Source: an uncultured Collinsella sp.
GTDB lineage: Bacteria; Actinomycetota; Coriobacteriia; Coriobacteriales; Coriobacteriaceae
NCBI GenBank assembly: GCA_937950415.1
Contig: CALFDL010000159.1
Location: 1 to 17,805, forward strand
Direction of reading: 5' to 3'
DNA length: 17,805 nucleotides
Position numbers and translations under genes: made by a program. Below are positions 1-6,492 of this stretch, piece by piece; the stretch's first letter is position 1; each line of letters opens with the position of its first letter. The notes under the pieces are model-generated. The model did not search any database. It was given only the letters and a program-made list of their open reading frames with translations, and was not told the DNA's origin.

Positions 1-908
1 ATATGACCAACCTTCCCAAGGCTTTCCGCGAGCAGCTTAAAGAGGCTTTTGCCTTTGACACGCCGACTGAACTCACCAAGCAGGTTTCCAAAGATGGCTC
101 TCGCAAGTATCTGCTCGAGTACCACGACGGCGTTTCCGTCGAGACCGTCGGCATGCCCCGTCGTAACAAGCTTTCCGTCTGCGTTTCCACCCAGGCAGGC
201 TGTGGCATGGGCTGTGCCTTTTGCGCTACCGGTCTCAACGGCCTCAAGCGCTCTCTGACCGCTCAAGAGATCGTCGACCAGGTACTTCATGTATCCAACG
301 ACTTTGGCGAGCGCGCCACGAGCGTTGTCTTCATGGGCCAGGGTGAGCCGTTTGCCAACTACGACGAGGTTCTCAAGGCGTTGCGAATCCTCAACGACCC
401 CGATGGCATCGGTATCGGTGCTCGTCACCTCACCGTCTCTACCAGCGGCGTTATTCCCGGTATTCGCAAATTTGCCGACATCCCTGAACAGTTCACGCTT
501 GCCGTTTCCCTGCATTCCGCCATCCAGTCGACACGCAATAAGCTTATGCCCGGTGTTAAGAAGTACACGCTACTTCGCCTTCACGAGGCGCTTCAACTCT
601 ACACCGAGAAGACTGGCCGCCGCCCGACCTATGAGTATGCCATGATCGAAGGCGTCAACGATACGAATCCCGAGATGCAGGCGCTCTGCGACTTCTGCGA
701 GGGAACGTTGTGCCACGTTAACCTGATTCAGCTTAACGACATCGAGGGCAGCCCGCTCAAGCCTTCGCCGATTCATAAGGTTGAGGATCTTCAGCGTCGT
801 CTTGAGTCCCGTGGCATCGAGACCACGATTCGTAACTCCCGTGGTAACGATATTGACGCTGCTTGCGGACAGCTTAAGCAGCGCTTCAAAGTTCAGAAGA
901 ACGCATAG
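1..908 (+). CDS. rlmN: RlmN, dual-specificity 23S rRNA/tRNA adenine-C2 methyltransferase, 5'-truncated by window edge
   Basis: Radical-SAM enzyme that methylates C2 of A2503 in 23S rRNA and of A37 in some tRNAs. The frame is already open at the first base. The visible protein begins MTNLPKAF, which matches the interior DxTNLPK segment of the family, so roughly 40-50 N-terminal residues lie outside the window and the ATG at base 3 is not the start. In visible numbering, the cluster motif CxxxCxxC is C67, C71 and C74. C60 sits seven residues before it, as the E. coli C118 does. C288 in RGNDIDAACGQL matches the methyl-carrying C355. All catalytic cysteines are therefore present. The gene converges on the leftward parAB block and is followed by its own hairpin terminator. 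Family assignment is firm; only the missing 5' end is uncertain. Confidence 0.96.
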   Translation, partial: MTNLPKAFREQLKEAFAFDTPTELTKQVSKDGSRKYLLEYHDGVSVETVGMPRRNKLSVCVSTQAGCGMGCAFCATGLNGLKRSLTAQEIVDQVLHVSNDFGERATSVVFMGQGEPFANYDEVLKALRILNDPDGIGIGARHLTVSTSGVIPGIRKFADIPEQFTLAVSLHSAIQSTRNKLMPGVKKYTLLRLHEALQLYTEKTGRRPTYEYAMIEGVNDTNPEMQALCDFCEGTLCHVNLIQLNDIEGSPLKPSPIHKVEDLQRRLESRGIETTIRNSRGNDIDAACGQLKQRFKVQKNA

Positions 909-926
909 GGGAGCTGCACCCCAAAA

Positions 927-942
927 CGTTTCATGTGAAACA
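927..942. promoter_or_regulatory. degenerate parS-like site
   Basis: The 16 bases match the parS consensus seen three times at 3090-3183 at 14 positions. The differences are the first base and one base of the central CG. The site lies just after the rlmN stop and before its terminator. Binding by ParB is inferred from similarity only. Confidence 0.5.
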
Positions 943-945
943 TCG

Positions 946-990
946 AACGACCCCGGTTGCAGAATATGCAACCGGGGTCGTTTCAATTAT
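946..990 (+). terminator. intrinsic terminator of rlmN
   Basis: A 15-bp perfect stem (946-960 with 968-982) with a 7-nt loop is followed by a T-rich but interrupted tail. It lies 37 bases after the rlmN stop, on the correct strand. Confidence 0.8.
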
Positions 991-1037
991 TGACATTAAT
1001 TTTGAATCAGCTGCTACCTGTCCCATTTTTTACGTCC

Positions 1038-1079
1038 AAAATAAGGGGTCCTTGTCTCGTGAATCAGACAAGGACCCCT
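1038..1079 (-). terminator. intrinsic terminator of the parA-parB-small protein block
   Basis: A 14-bp stem (1044-1057 with 1066-1079) has an 8-nt loop. On the minus strand it is followed by a T-rich tail (TTATTTT). It lies 29 bases past the stop of the 84-residue gene, so it ends the leftward operon and faces the rlmN terminator. Confidence 0.85.
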
Positions 1080-1099
1080 CAAAATATGCTGAGTAATTG

Positions 1100-1111
1100 T
1101 TAGGTACCTAA
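1100..1111. repeat. 12-bp perfect palindrome, copy 1
   Basis: TTAGGTACCTAA overlaps the stop codon of the 84-residue gene (TAG at 1110-1108 on the minus strand). It is identical to the palindrome at 4603-4614. Confidence 0.5.
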
Positions 1112-1362
1112 TAACCTACATTTTCCCATTGGTTGCTAACCCAACTTTGGTTAATCTTGGGATTCTTCGTTACCTGAGCAGTACGCATGGCAACATCTTC
1201 GGTCATAACATCCATTTTCTTTTTGGAAGTATCGACGATATCTTGCGCGCCACAAAGCAAACGACCTCGCAGTTCATCGTCTGTCGCGATCTTATAGCCA
1301 GCAAAGGCACCAGCCACGACAGTCGTAGCCAATGCAATCGCTGTTAAAATCTTATTCCTCAT
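1108..1362 (-). CDS. small single-pass membrane or exported protein, 84 aa, last gene of the parAB operon
   Basis: I do not recognise a named family. The protein begins MRNKILTAIALATTVVAGAF, a short basic start followed by a hydrophobic stretch (about residues 5-27). It then has a soluble tail of about 57 residues rich in Lys, Asp and Thr with one Cys. It could be an N-terminally anchored membrane protein or a secreted one; the layout loosely recalls YtxH-like small proteins. The start is chosen at 1362 because AAGGAGG lies five bases upstream on the minus strand. An upstream in-frame ATG at 1380 lies deeper in parB and has no such site. The start overlaps the end of parB by 11 bases, which indicates translational coupling. 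The hydrophobic segment, strong ribosome site and following terminator argue that it is real. Its role is unknown. Confidence 0.75.
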   Translation of the reverse strand: MRNKILTAIALATTVVAGAFAGYKIATDDELRGRLLCGAQDIVDTSKKKMDVMTEDVAMRTAQVTKNPKINQSWVSNQWENVGY

Positions 1363-2257
1363 CTTGGCCTCCTTGATCAAACTGAATCATTTCGCCAAGA
1401 ATACGAGAGAGCTCTTCCTCGTCTTTAAACTCAATCTCAATCTTATTCTTTCCACGCGAGCTCTTCACACGCACGTTGGTATTAAATACCCGACGAAGTA
1501 CACGGGCAGCCTTTTTAAAAGACTGAGGCGTTGCAGGTCTCGGCGTCTTAGGTGTCTCTCCGGCAGAAAACAACGGAGCAAGATTTTCTGTCGCTCTTAC
1601 GGAAAGGCCCTCTGCAACAACTTTCTCTGCAAGTCGAATACGCGCGTCTTCATAGGGAACCGCAAGAATCGCACGTGCATGACCAGCAGTAAGTTTGCCC
1701 TCAAAAATCATCTGCTGAACTACTTCGGGGAGATCGAGAAGACGCAGTGAGTTTGTAATTGCAGAGCGTGACTTGCTTACTGCCTTCGACAATGCCTCTT
1801 GGGTCATACCGCTGGCATCGATAAGCTGACGATAGCCCTTGGCCTCTTCGACGGGATTCAGATCAGAACGCTGAAGGTTTTCGATAAGAGCAAGAGCAAG
1901 CATCTCTTCATCATTTACCTCTTTAATGATGACTGGCAATTCTTCAAGGCCAGCAAGCTTTGACGCCTGGTAACGACGCTCACCAGCGATGATCTCATAG
2001 CCGTTTCCATGCTTGCGAACCAAAAGCGGCTGCAAAACGCCATGTTCTTGGATTGACTCGCTCAACTCGCGAAGTTCGGTTTCGTTAAAGTGAATTCGCG
2101 GCTGGTTAGGGTTGGGAACAATATCCTCAATAGGTAGTTTCGTTTCAGATGCAGCCTTTGACGCGGATGCAGCCGAACCACCGGTCTCATACTCGGCCTC
2201 TGAGACCAAAGCATTGAGTCCACGTCCCAATCCACCACGTTTCTTTACACTAGGCAC
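1352..2257 (-). CDS. parB: ParB, chromosome-partition CTPase and parS-binding protein
   Basis: ParB loads at parS, spreads as a CTP-dependent sliding clamp and recruits ParA/Soj and condensin near the origin. The 301-residue protein starts with a basic segment containing GLGRGLNALV (residues 9-18), the region that stimulates the ParA ATPase. The CTP-binding domain has GERRYQAS (92-99) and ENLQRSDLNPVEEA (126-139). The helix-turn-helix lies at about 150-175, and a charged C-terminal dimerisation domain ends the protein. The usual arginine after GERRY is Gln here. Start is GTG at 2257, inside the end of parA (8-base overlap), preceded by AGAGGTGATC, an extended match to the 16S anti-Shine-Dalgarno. 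The presumed targets are the three parS sites 0.8-0.9 kb upstream. Confidence 0.97.
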   Translation of the reverse strand: MPSVKKRGGLGRGLNALVSEAEYETGGSAASASKAASETKLPIEDIVPNPNQPRIHFNETELRELSESIQEHGVLQPLLVRKHGNGYEIIAGERRYQASKLAGLEELPVIIKEVNDEEMLALALIENLQRSDLNPVEEAKGYRQLIDASGMTQEALSKAVSKSRSAITNSLRLLDLPEVVQQMIFEGKLTAGHARAILAVPYEDARIRLAEKVVAEGLSVRATENLAPLFSAGETPKTPRPATPQSFKKAARVLRRVFNTNVRVKSSRGKNKIEIEFKDEEELSRILGEMIQFDQGGQDEE

Positions 2258-3050
2258 GCTTGATCACCTCTTTTGCAAGGTTCATATACGCTTTTGCACC
2301 CTTATTTTGAGGTGCATAGGTAATTACCGGTTCTCCAAAAGACGGTGCTTCGGAGATTTTAACCGTACGGGGGATCAGCGTCTTAAACGCCTTGTCACCA
2401 AAGTACGATTGAACCTCCTCAACAACCTGATTCGATAGAGAAGTACGCGAGTCATACATGGTCATAAGCACACCATAGGTGTCTAAGCCCTTGTTCAGAC
2501 GTGATTTAACCATCTTCATTGACTCAAGCAGCTTCGTAACGCCCTCGAGTGCATAATACTCGCACTGGATCGGAATCAAAACGCTGTCTGCCGCGGTCAA
2601 GGCGTTGATAGTAAGCAGGCCGAGCGAAGGGGGACAGTCAATGAAAATAAAATCGAACTCGTCCTGAATCGGCTCAAGCAAATCTTTGAGGCGGGTTTCA
2701 CGAGCGATTGCGCTTACGAGCTCAATTTCCGCGCCTGCAAGCTGAATTGTAGCCGGAATTACGAATACCTTTTTGCAATTTGTATCAAGAACAAGCGATT
2801 CTGCCGGCACATCATTCAACAATGCATCATAGATGCAGTGATCAAGGTCTTCTTTTTCAATTCCGAATCCACTGGTGCTGTTTCCCTGCGGATCAAAATC
2901 GACAATCAGTGTCTTACGACCCTGCTCGCCCAGTGCCGCCGCAAGGTTTACAGCCGTCGTTGACTTACCAACGCCGCCTTTTTGATTGATAATTGCAATG
3001 ATACGCGTGTCTTTTGCGCTCTTAGAACGCTTAACGTCGCGAAATCCCAC
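2250..3050 (-). CDS. parA: ParA/Soj, chromosome-partition ATPase
   Basis: ParA is a deviant-Walker ATPase that binds DNA non-specifically as an ATP dimer. It moves ParB-parS complexes and, in B. subtilis, also modulates DnaA. The 266-residue protein has the deviant Walker A KGGVGKST at residues 24-31 with its signature lysine, VDFDPQGN near residue 50, and the Walker B region FIFIDCPPSLGLLT. A short basic N-terminal leader (about 15 residues) precedes the fold. Start is GTG at 3050 with AGGAGGG three to four bases upstream. It lies directly downstream of the parS cluster and rsmG, and parB overlaps its stop, so the two are coupled. Length and motifs are typical of chromosomal ParA rather than MinD. 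Confidence 0.97.
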   Translation of the reverse strand: MGFRDVKRSKSAKDTRIIAIINQKGGVGKSTTAVNLAAALGEQGRKTLIVDFDPQGNSTSGFGIEKEDLDHCIYDALLNDVPAESLVLDTNCKKVFVIPATIQLAGAEIELVSAIARETRLKDLLEPIQDEFDFIFIDCPPSLGLLTINALTAADSVLIPIQCEYYALEGVTKLLESMKMVKSRLNKGLDTYGVLMTMYDSRTSLSNQVVEEVQSYFGDKAFKTLIPRTVKISEAPSFGEPVITYAPQNKGAKAYMNLAKEVIKRA

Positions 3051-3089
3051 GGTCCCTCCTGGTGTGTATTGAAGCTGTCAAACGGAGGA

Positions 3090-3105
3090 TGTTTCACGTG
3101 AAACA
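3090..3105. promoter_or_regulatory. parS site 1
   Basis: An exact 16-base palindrome TGTTTCACGTGAAACA, the widely conserved chromosomal parS consensus. It lies 40 bases upstream of the parA start codon, so ParB bound here could also repress parAB. Confidence 0.97.
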
Positions 3106-3128
3106 TTCCGATTCAATATCAACCGCCA

Positions 3129-3144
3129 TGTTTCACGTGAAACA
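3129..3144. promoter_or_regulatory. parS site 2
   Basis: A second exact copy of the 16-base parS palindrome, exactly 39 bases from the first. Confidence 0.97.
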
Positions 3145-3167
3145 CTGCAAGTTGTTAGTATCTATTA

Positions 3168-3183
3168 TGTTTCACGTGAAACA
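3168..3183. promoter_or_regulatory. parS site 3
   Basis: A third exact copy of the parS palindrome, exactly 39 bases from the second. It ends one base before the rsmG stop codon. Confidence 0.97.
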
Positions 3184-3184
3184 T

Positions 3185-3922
3185 CTAGGCAAGCGGATTC
3201 TTCTTTGCCATGCCATTTGCACGAGGCAATGAAACAGATGCTGAATGACTCTTCTTAAGAACAATGAACTCCCTGTGACCCAAGCCTTCAGGCAAATCAA
3301 TTGCGTCATTCAGAAGCAAAGTGAAGCCGCAAATCTTAGCTGCTGACATACCGGAAGCAAGCTCCTCATCCGAAGGATTGCCCTTGGTGATAACAAATAG
3401 CCCTCCATCCTTCAGGTACGGAGCCGCATACTCAACAAGAATCGGTAGAGGGGCCAGTGCGCGGGCGGTTACAACGGAGAACTGCTTCTTATGGCTTCGA
3501 GCATATTCTTCAAGACGATCATGAACCGCATGAGCATGTTTCAATCCAAGAGCATGGACAAAGGAATTAACCGCATCAACCTTCTTGCAAACAGAGTCAA
3601 TATAAGTAGCTTTACGATGCGTGGTTATGGTTAATGGAATACCAGGGAAGCCCGCACCTGTTCCCATATCGAGCAAAGCTCCCTCAGGAGCCTTGTTGAT
3701 ATAGGGGAGCAAAACAAGTGAGTCGAGGATATGAAGTACTGCAGCATCTTCTACGTTAAGAATACGGGTGAGATTGGTTGTCTTATTTGTTTCTAGAACC
3801 AAATCCAAATGCTGAATACATTTCCTCAGCTTAACATCAGTTACGCTCAAGGAATACTCTTTGCAATAGGAAGTTAGACGACTCAACATCTCGTCAGCCT
3901 GCTCATCAGTCAATACAAACAA
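3185..3922 (-). CDS. rsmG: RsmG (GidB), 16S rRNA G527 N7-methyltransferase
   Basis: RsmG is a SAM-dependent methyltransferase of G527 in 16S rRNA; in several bacteria its loss gives low-level streptomycin resistance. The SAM-binding motif LLDMGTGAGFPGIP is intact. The surrounding regions HILDSL, VTARALAPL and the C-terminal GHREFIVLKK fit the family. The start is set at TTG 3922 because AGAAAGGAG lies five bases upstream on the minus strand, giving 245 residues, close to the usual length. A longer frame from ATG 3991 is open, but its first codons are the hairpin and T-run of a terminator, so it is rejected. The gene precedes the parS sites and parA, matching the rsmG-parA-parB order of many Gram-positive origins. 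Confidence 0.94.
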   Translation of the reverse strand: MFVLTDEQADEMLSRLTSYCKEYSLSVTDVKLRKCIQHLDLVLETNKTTNLTRILNVEDAAVLHILDSLVLLPYINKAPEGALLDMGTGAGFPGIPLTITTHRKATYIDSVCKKVDAVNSFVHALGLKHAHAVHDRLEEYARSHKKQFSVVTARALAPLPILVEYAAPYLKDGGLFVITKGNPSDEELASGMSAAKICGFTLLLNDAIDLPEGLGHREFIVLKKSHSASVSLPRANGMAKKNPLA

Positions 3923-3967
3923 GACGACTCCTTTCTGACAAAAATCAGTGTATCGAGAACTTTTGAC

Positions 3968-3999
3968 AAAAAAAGGGGACGTGGAAACCACGTCCCCTT
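3968..3999 (-). terminator. strong intrinsic terminator between jag and rsmG
   Basis: A 12-bp perfect stem (3973-3984 with 3988-3999) has a 3-nt loop. On the minus strand it runs directly into seven T residues. It lies 18 bases past the jag stop. It should end the rpmH-to-jag transcript, so rsmG-parAB needs its own promoter or read-through. Confidence 0.92.
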
Positions 4000-4017
4000 A
4001 GCATAAGCTCGAGTAGA

Positions 4018-4587
4018 TTATCGAGCAACAATCACTACGTGACGATCGGGGTCAGATCCCTCGGAATGGGTATCGACCGCATCGTTGCCACGAAGTGCAA
4101 TATGAACCAGTCGGCGCTCATAGGCGTTCATGGGCGGAAGCGAAACACTCTTGTGAGTGCGAATAGCACGCTCGGCAGCAGACTGAGCCATAGCGGCAAC
4201 CTTGTCCTGACGGCGACTCTTATATCCCTCAACGTCCACCACAACCGGATACCTAAAGCCAAGCTTACGGCTTACCAGAAGCGAGAACATAACCTGAAGG
4301 GCATCAAGCGTACGACCGTGACGGCCGATGAGAACAGCAAGGTCAGGAGCCGTTACATCCAGAATCAGCTCGCCCTCATCGCCCTCATACTCATCGATAG
4401 GAGAGTTGGCGGCATCGAAGTGCGAAAGGATGGAACGCAGAATAGAAATCGCAACATCGGCAATGGTGTCAAGCTCCTCATCGGTCAGCTCTTCACCAGC
4501 CTTGTAGCGCTGTGCAATCTCGGGATAATCGCCCGCGACCTGCGGGGCAACCTCCTCAAGCATATCCTCGATGATCTCTTCAGACAT
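4018..4587 (-). CDS. jag: Jag/KhpB (SpoIIIJ-associated), KH-R3H RNA-binding protein
   Basis: Jag (KhpB) binds RNA and, in streptococci, affects cell elongation and division. It is typically encoded beside yidC/spoIIIJ, as here. The 189-residue protein has an acidic N-terminal helical segment, a KH domain with the loop GRHGRTLDALQ (about residues 88-98), and an R3H domain near 150-185 with the RxxxH pair in ERRLVHIAL and the conserved tail HSEGSDPDRHVVI. The separate Jag_N domain found in longer homologues is not evident, so this is a short form. Start ATG 4587 has GGAG six bases upstream; an in-frame TTG at 4599 overlaps that site and is less likely. The gene lies 45 bases downstream of yidC in the same outward operon. 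Confidence 0.94.
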   Translation of the reverse strand: MSEEIIEDMLEEVAPQVAGDYPEIAQRYKAGEELTDEELDTIADVAISILRSILSHFDAANSPIDEYEGDEGELILDVTAPDLAVLIGRHGRTLDALQVMFSLLVSRKLGFRYPVVVDVEGYKSRRQDKVAAMAQSAAERAIRTHKSVSLPPMNAYERRLVHIALRGNDAVDTHSEGSDPDRHVVIVAR

Positions 4588-4602
4588 AACGTACTCCAAA
4601 AG

Positions 4603-4614
4603 TTAGGTACCTAA
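4603..4614. repeat. 12-bp perfect palindrome, copy 2
   Basis: TTAGGTACCTAA lies between yidC and the jag ribosome site. The identical palindrome occurs at 1100-1111. Its function is unknown and its significance uncertain. Confidence 0.5.
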
Positions 4615-4632
4615 ATAAGATTGATATCCCGA

Positions 4633-5403
4633 CTACTTCTTCTTGTGCGGACGCGGCTTCTTCTCGCGACGAGTGACCTCAACCTGCAGTGGCGCGTTCT
4701 TAAGACGCTCCTCCTCATCGGCCTTCGCCTTGTCGATGACCTTCTGCGTCACGAAGATCTGCTGGATAACCTGCCAGGCAGAAGACACATCGTAGTACAG
4801 CAGAACGCCGACGGGCAGGCTCCAGCCCATCCAGAGCATCATGACGGTCATGACGACGGCCATCATGCGCATGCTCTGAGCCTGCTGGCCGGTCTGGTTG
4901 CGCGACATGTACAGCTGCGGAATCAGGGTCAGGACGGCAAACAGGATCAGGCAGACCAACGCCGGCAGAGCAACCATAAAGCCATCGGCAAAGGAAGCGC
5001 TCGGCGTCGTGGTCAGGTCGGGCAGGATGTTAAAGAACGAGAACGTACCCTCGTCAAAGTACTGCGGCAGGTTACGCAGCAGCGTAAAGAGGGCGAATAG
5101 GACAGGCATCTGAATCAACAGCGGCAGACAACCAGCCATCGGGTTGAACTTGTTCTCACTGTAGAACTTCTGCATCTCCTCGGCCTGACGCTGGGGATCG
5201 TCGGCATAGCGCTCCTGAATCTCGAGCATCTTGGGCTGCAGCACCTGCATACGAGCCGTCGACTTAGTCGACTTGAGCATAAGCGGCGTCAGCAGCAGAC
5301 GGATGATGACCACCAGGATGATGATGGACAGGCCCCAGTCGACCGCAAAGGTCTGGATGAGCTTGAGCAGCTCGAAAAGGATGTTAACGATCCAATCCCA
5401 CAT
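4633..5403 (-). CDS. yidC: YidC/Oxa1 membrane protein insertase
   Basis: YidC inserts membrane proteins alone or with SecYEG. The 256-residue protein lacks the large periplasmic domain of Gram-negative YidC. Its hydrophobic segments lie at about residues 5-17, 22-43, 88-110, 142-163 and 177-205. The conserved charge of the hydrophilic groove is R35 in VIIRLLLTP. The family signature NPMAGCLPLLIQMPVLFALF spans about 87-106. The C-terminus is strongly basic (RREKKPRPHKKK), as expected for ribosome contact. There is no lipoprotein signal, unlike SpoIIIJ/YqjG of bacilli. Start ATG 5403 has GGAGG nine bases upstream. It lies 29 bases after yidD and upstream of jag. Confidence 0.96.
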   Translation of the reverse strand: MWDWIVNILFELLKLIQTFAVDWGLSIIILVVIIRLLLTPLMLKSTKSTARMQVLQPKMLEIQERYADDPQRQAEEMQKFYSENKFNPMAGCLPLLIQMPVLFALFTLLRNLPQYFDEGTFSFFNILPDLTTTPSASFADGFMVALPALVCLILFAVLTLIPQLYMSRNQTGQQAQSMRMMAVVMTVMMLWMGWSLPVGVLLYYDVSSAWQVIQQIFVTQKVIDKAKADEEERLKNAPLQVEVTRREKKPRPHKKK

Positions 5404-5432
5404 GTAAGTTTTCCTCCGATAGCGAGTGCCCG

Positions 5433-5657
5433 CTAGGGCACAGGGTCATAACCGCCGACGTGCAGGGGATTGCAGCGAACGATGCGCCTCACGGCAAGCC
5501 AGCAGCCTCTCAAAACACCGTACTTCTCAATCGCCTGGACGGCGTATTGCGAGCACGTTGGGTAATAAATGCAGGCGTCAGGCAATAAGGGCGAAATAAC
5601 CTGTTGATATATGCGAATAGGAGCGATGGCAACACGTCGCAAAACGTGATTGCTCAT
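5433..5657 (-). CDS. yidD: YidD, membrane protein insertion efficiency factor
   Basis: YidD is a small inner-face membrane-associated protein that aids YidC-dependent insertion. The 74 residues contain the family core ISPLLPDACIYYPTCSQYA with its cysteines, followed by LRGCWLAVRRIVRCNPLHVGGYDPVP. An N-terminal basic amphipathic helix (about 1-22) likely binds the membrane. Its ATG overlaps the rnpA stop (ATGA), and a GGAGGAG in the last rnpA codons serves as ribosome site, so the two are coupled. Length is normal for the family. Confidence 0.96.
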   Translation of the reverse strand: MSNHVLRRVAIAPIRIYQQVISPLLPDACIYYPTCSQYAVQAIEKYGVLRGCWLAVRRIVRCNPLHVGGYDPVP

Positions 5658-5992
5658 CGCTCCTCCCCGGCAACGCCGGCGCGTTTCATAAGCGAACGCA
5701 ATGCATTGTCCATCTCCTGCGGCGAGGAAACCCTCGTCTTGGGAGTTGCGAACAAGATGATGTCATAACCCGCAACGGGAAATCCACAGCTGCGGGCGGC
5801 CTCGCGCATCACACGCTTAGAACGGTTGCGCACGACAGCACAACCGAGCCGTTTAGCACCAACGAAGGCGACCCTTCCGGAGTCGCCTTCGCCAACCGAT
5901 TCACATATGGTCATTCGAATCAGAGGGTGATTGAAACGACGCCCCTGACTGAACACATGCTCGAAATCTTGCCGAGACTTAATAGTCTTCAT
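5654..5992 (-). CDS. rnpA: RnpA, ribonuclease P protein component
   Basis: RnpA is the protein subunit of RNase P, which binds the RNA subunit and the 5' leader of pre-tRNAs. The 112-residue protein carries the signature RNRSKRVMREA (RNR at about 55-57) and a basic N-terminal region typical of the family. It starts 20 bases after rpmH, and the start codon has no clear Shine-Dalgarno, so translation may depend on coupling with rpmH. The rpmH-rnpA pair is nearly universal beside bacterial origins. The RNA subunit gene is not in this window. Confidence 0.95.
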   Translation of the reverse strand: MKTIKSRQDFEHVFSQGRRFNHPLIRMTICESVGEGDSGRVAFVGAKRLGCAVVRNRSKRVMREAARSCGFPVAGYDIILFATPKTRVSSPQEMDNALRSLMKRAGVAGEER

Positions 5993-6012
5993 GCGAGATG
6001 TGTGTATCGCTG

Positions 6013-6147
6013 CTAGACAGTGAGACGCTTGCGGCCCTTGGCGCGACGACGGGCGAGCACGGCACGACCACCCTTAGTGGCCATACGGGCACGGAAGCCA
6101 TGGGTCTTGGCACGCTTACGCTTATTAGGCTGATACGTACGCTTCAT
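6013..6147 (-). CDS. rpmH: RpmH, ribosomal protein bL34
   Basis: This is a 44-residue, very basic ribosomal protein of the large subunit, starting MKRTYQPNKRKRAKTHGFRA and ending RAKGRKRLTV, fully typical of bL34. Start ATG 6147 has GGAGGAA about six bases upstream on the minus strand. A longer open frame to 6207 is rejected because it runs through the ribosome site and an untranslated hairpin. It is first in the leftward rpmH-rnpA-yidD-yidC-jag operon, driven by the promoter at 6220-6249. Confidence 0.98.
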   Translation of the reverse strand: MKRTYQPNKRKRAKTHGFRARMATKGGRAVLARRRAKGRKRLTV

Positions 6148-6175
6148 CTTAAGTTCCTCCTGCTGCATTTCGAGT

Positions 6176-6193
6176 GTCCGCGGGGGCGCGGAC
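6176..6193 (-). promoter_or_regulatory. GC-only hairpin in the rpmH 5' leader
   Basis: A 7-bp perfect stem (6176-6182 with 6187-6193) has a 4-base loop. It lies between the promoter and the rpmH ribosome site, with no T-run, so it is not a terminator. It may stabilise the leader or regulate translation; that is inference. Confidence 0.55.
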
Positions 6194-6219
6194 GCAGATA
6201 TAGACACGTGAGCTTGAAG

Positions 6220-6249
6220 ATTGTAGGGAAATCAATGTTCAAATGTCAA
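6220..6249 (-). promoter_or_regulatory. housekeeping-type promoter of the rpmH operon
   Basis: On the minus strand a perfect -35 TTGACA (6244-6249) and a -10 TACAAT (6220-6225) are 18 bases apart, close to the sigma-70/sigma-A consensus. Transcription would start near 6213, giving a leader of about 65 bases before rpmH. Confidence 0.88.
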
Positions 6250-6346
6250 GAAATCAAAGGTAAAAGGTTGCGCAGTTCACACGGTTCCCCCATAAGCCGA
6301 GCTCGATTTAGCGGTGCATGGCAACTTTTCACGATATTTCATCGAG

Positions 6347-6430
6347 TTTTCAACAGGTCATGTTGGCAATGTTGAGAATTTATCGTCCGTTTTCCAAAGT
6401 TTTCAACAGGTTTTGAAAAGTTGTCGAAAG
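6347..6430. other. left DnaA-box cluster of oriC
   Basis: Up to seven box-like nonamers related to TTTTCAACA lie within 84 bases. Exact copies are at 6347-6355 and 6400-6408 (plus). One-mismatch copies are at 6370-6378 (TTCTCAACA, minus) and 6411-6419 (TTTTCAAAA, minus). Weaker copies are at 6361-6369 (minus), 6390-6398 (TTTTCCAAA, plus) and 6422-6430 (CTTTCGACA, minus). The last four are spaced 10-11 bases apart, one helical turn. The consensus differs from the E. coli box TTATCCACA at positions 3 and 6. The position between rpmH and the dnaA operon is the classic one for an origin half. DnaA binding is inferred. Confidence 0.72.
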
Positions 6431-6459
6431 ATGAGAAACATTGCACGGTGAGCTACTAT
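6431..6459 (+). promoter_or_regulatory. candidate promoter of the ATPase-dnaA operon
   Basis: ATGAGA (6431-6436) and TACTAT (6454-6459) are 17 bases apart. Each matches four of six consensus bases. They lie just right of the DnaA-box cluster and 34 bases before the start codon. It is weak on sequence alone; position is the main support. Confidence 0.3.
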
Positions 6460-6492
6460 TTGTTCGAAACCTTTTGAAAGATTGCGAGCGGC

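Noticed and set aside
4039..4614. 191-codon plus-strand frame antisense to jag
   Set aside because: jag has intact KH and R3H motifs on the other strand, and this frame has no motif or ribosome site.
6013..6207. 64-residue version of RpmH
   Set aside because: The extra 20 residues cover the ribosome site and leader hairpin; bL34 is normally about 44 residues.
6250..6346. CRISPR array, tRNA or riboswitch between rpmH and the box cluster
   Set aside because: No regular repeats, no cloverleaf and no recognisable aptamer; only origin-type AT-rich sequence is visible.
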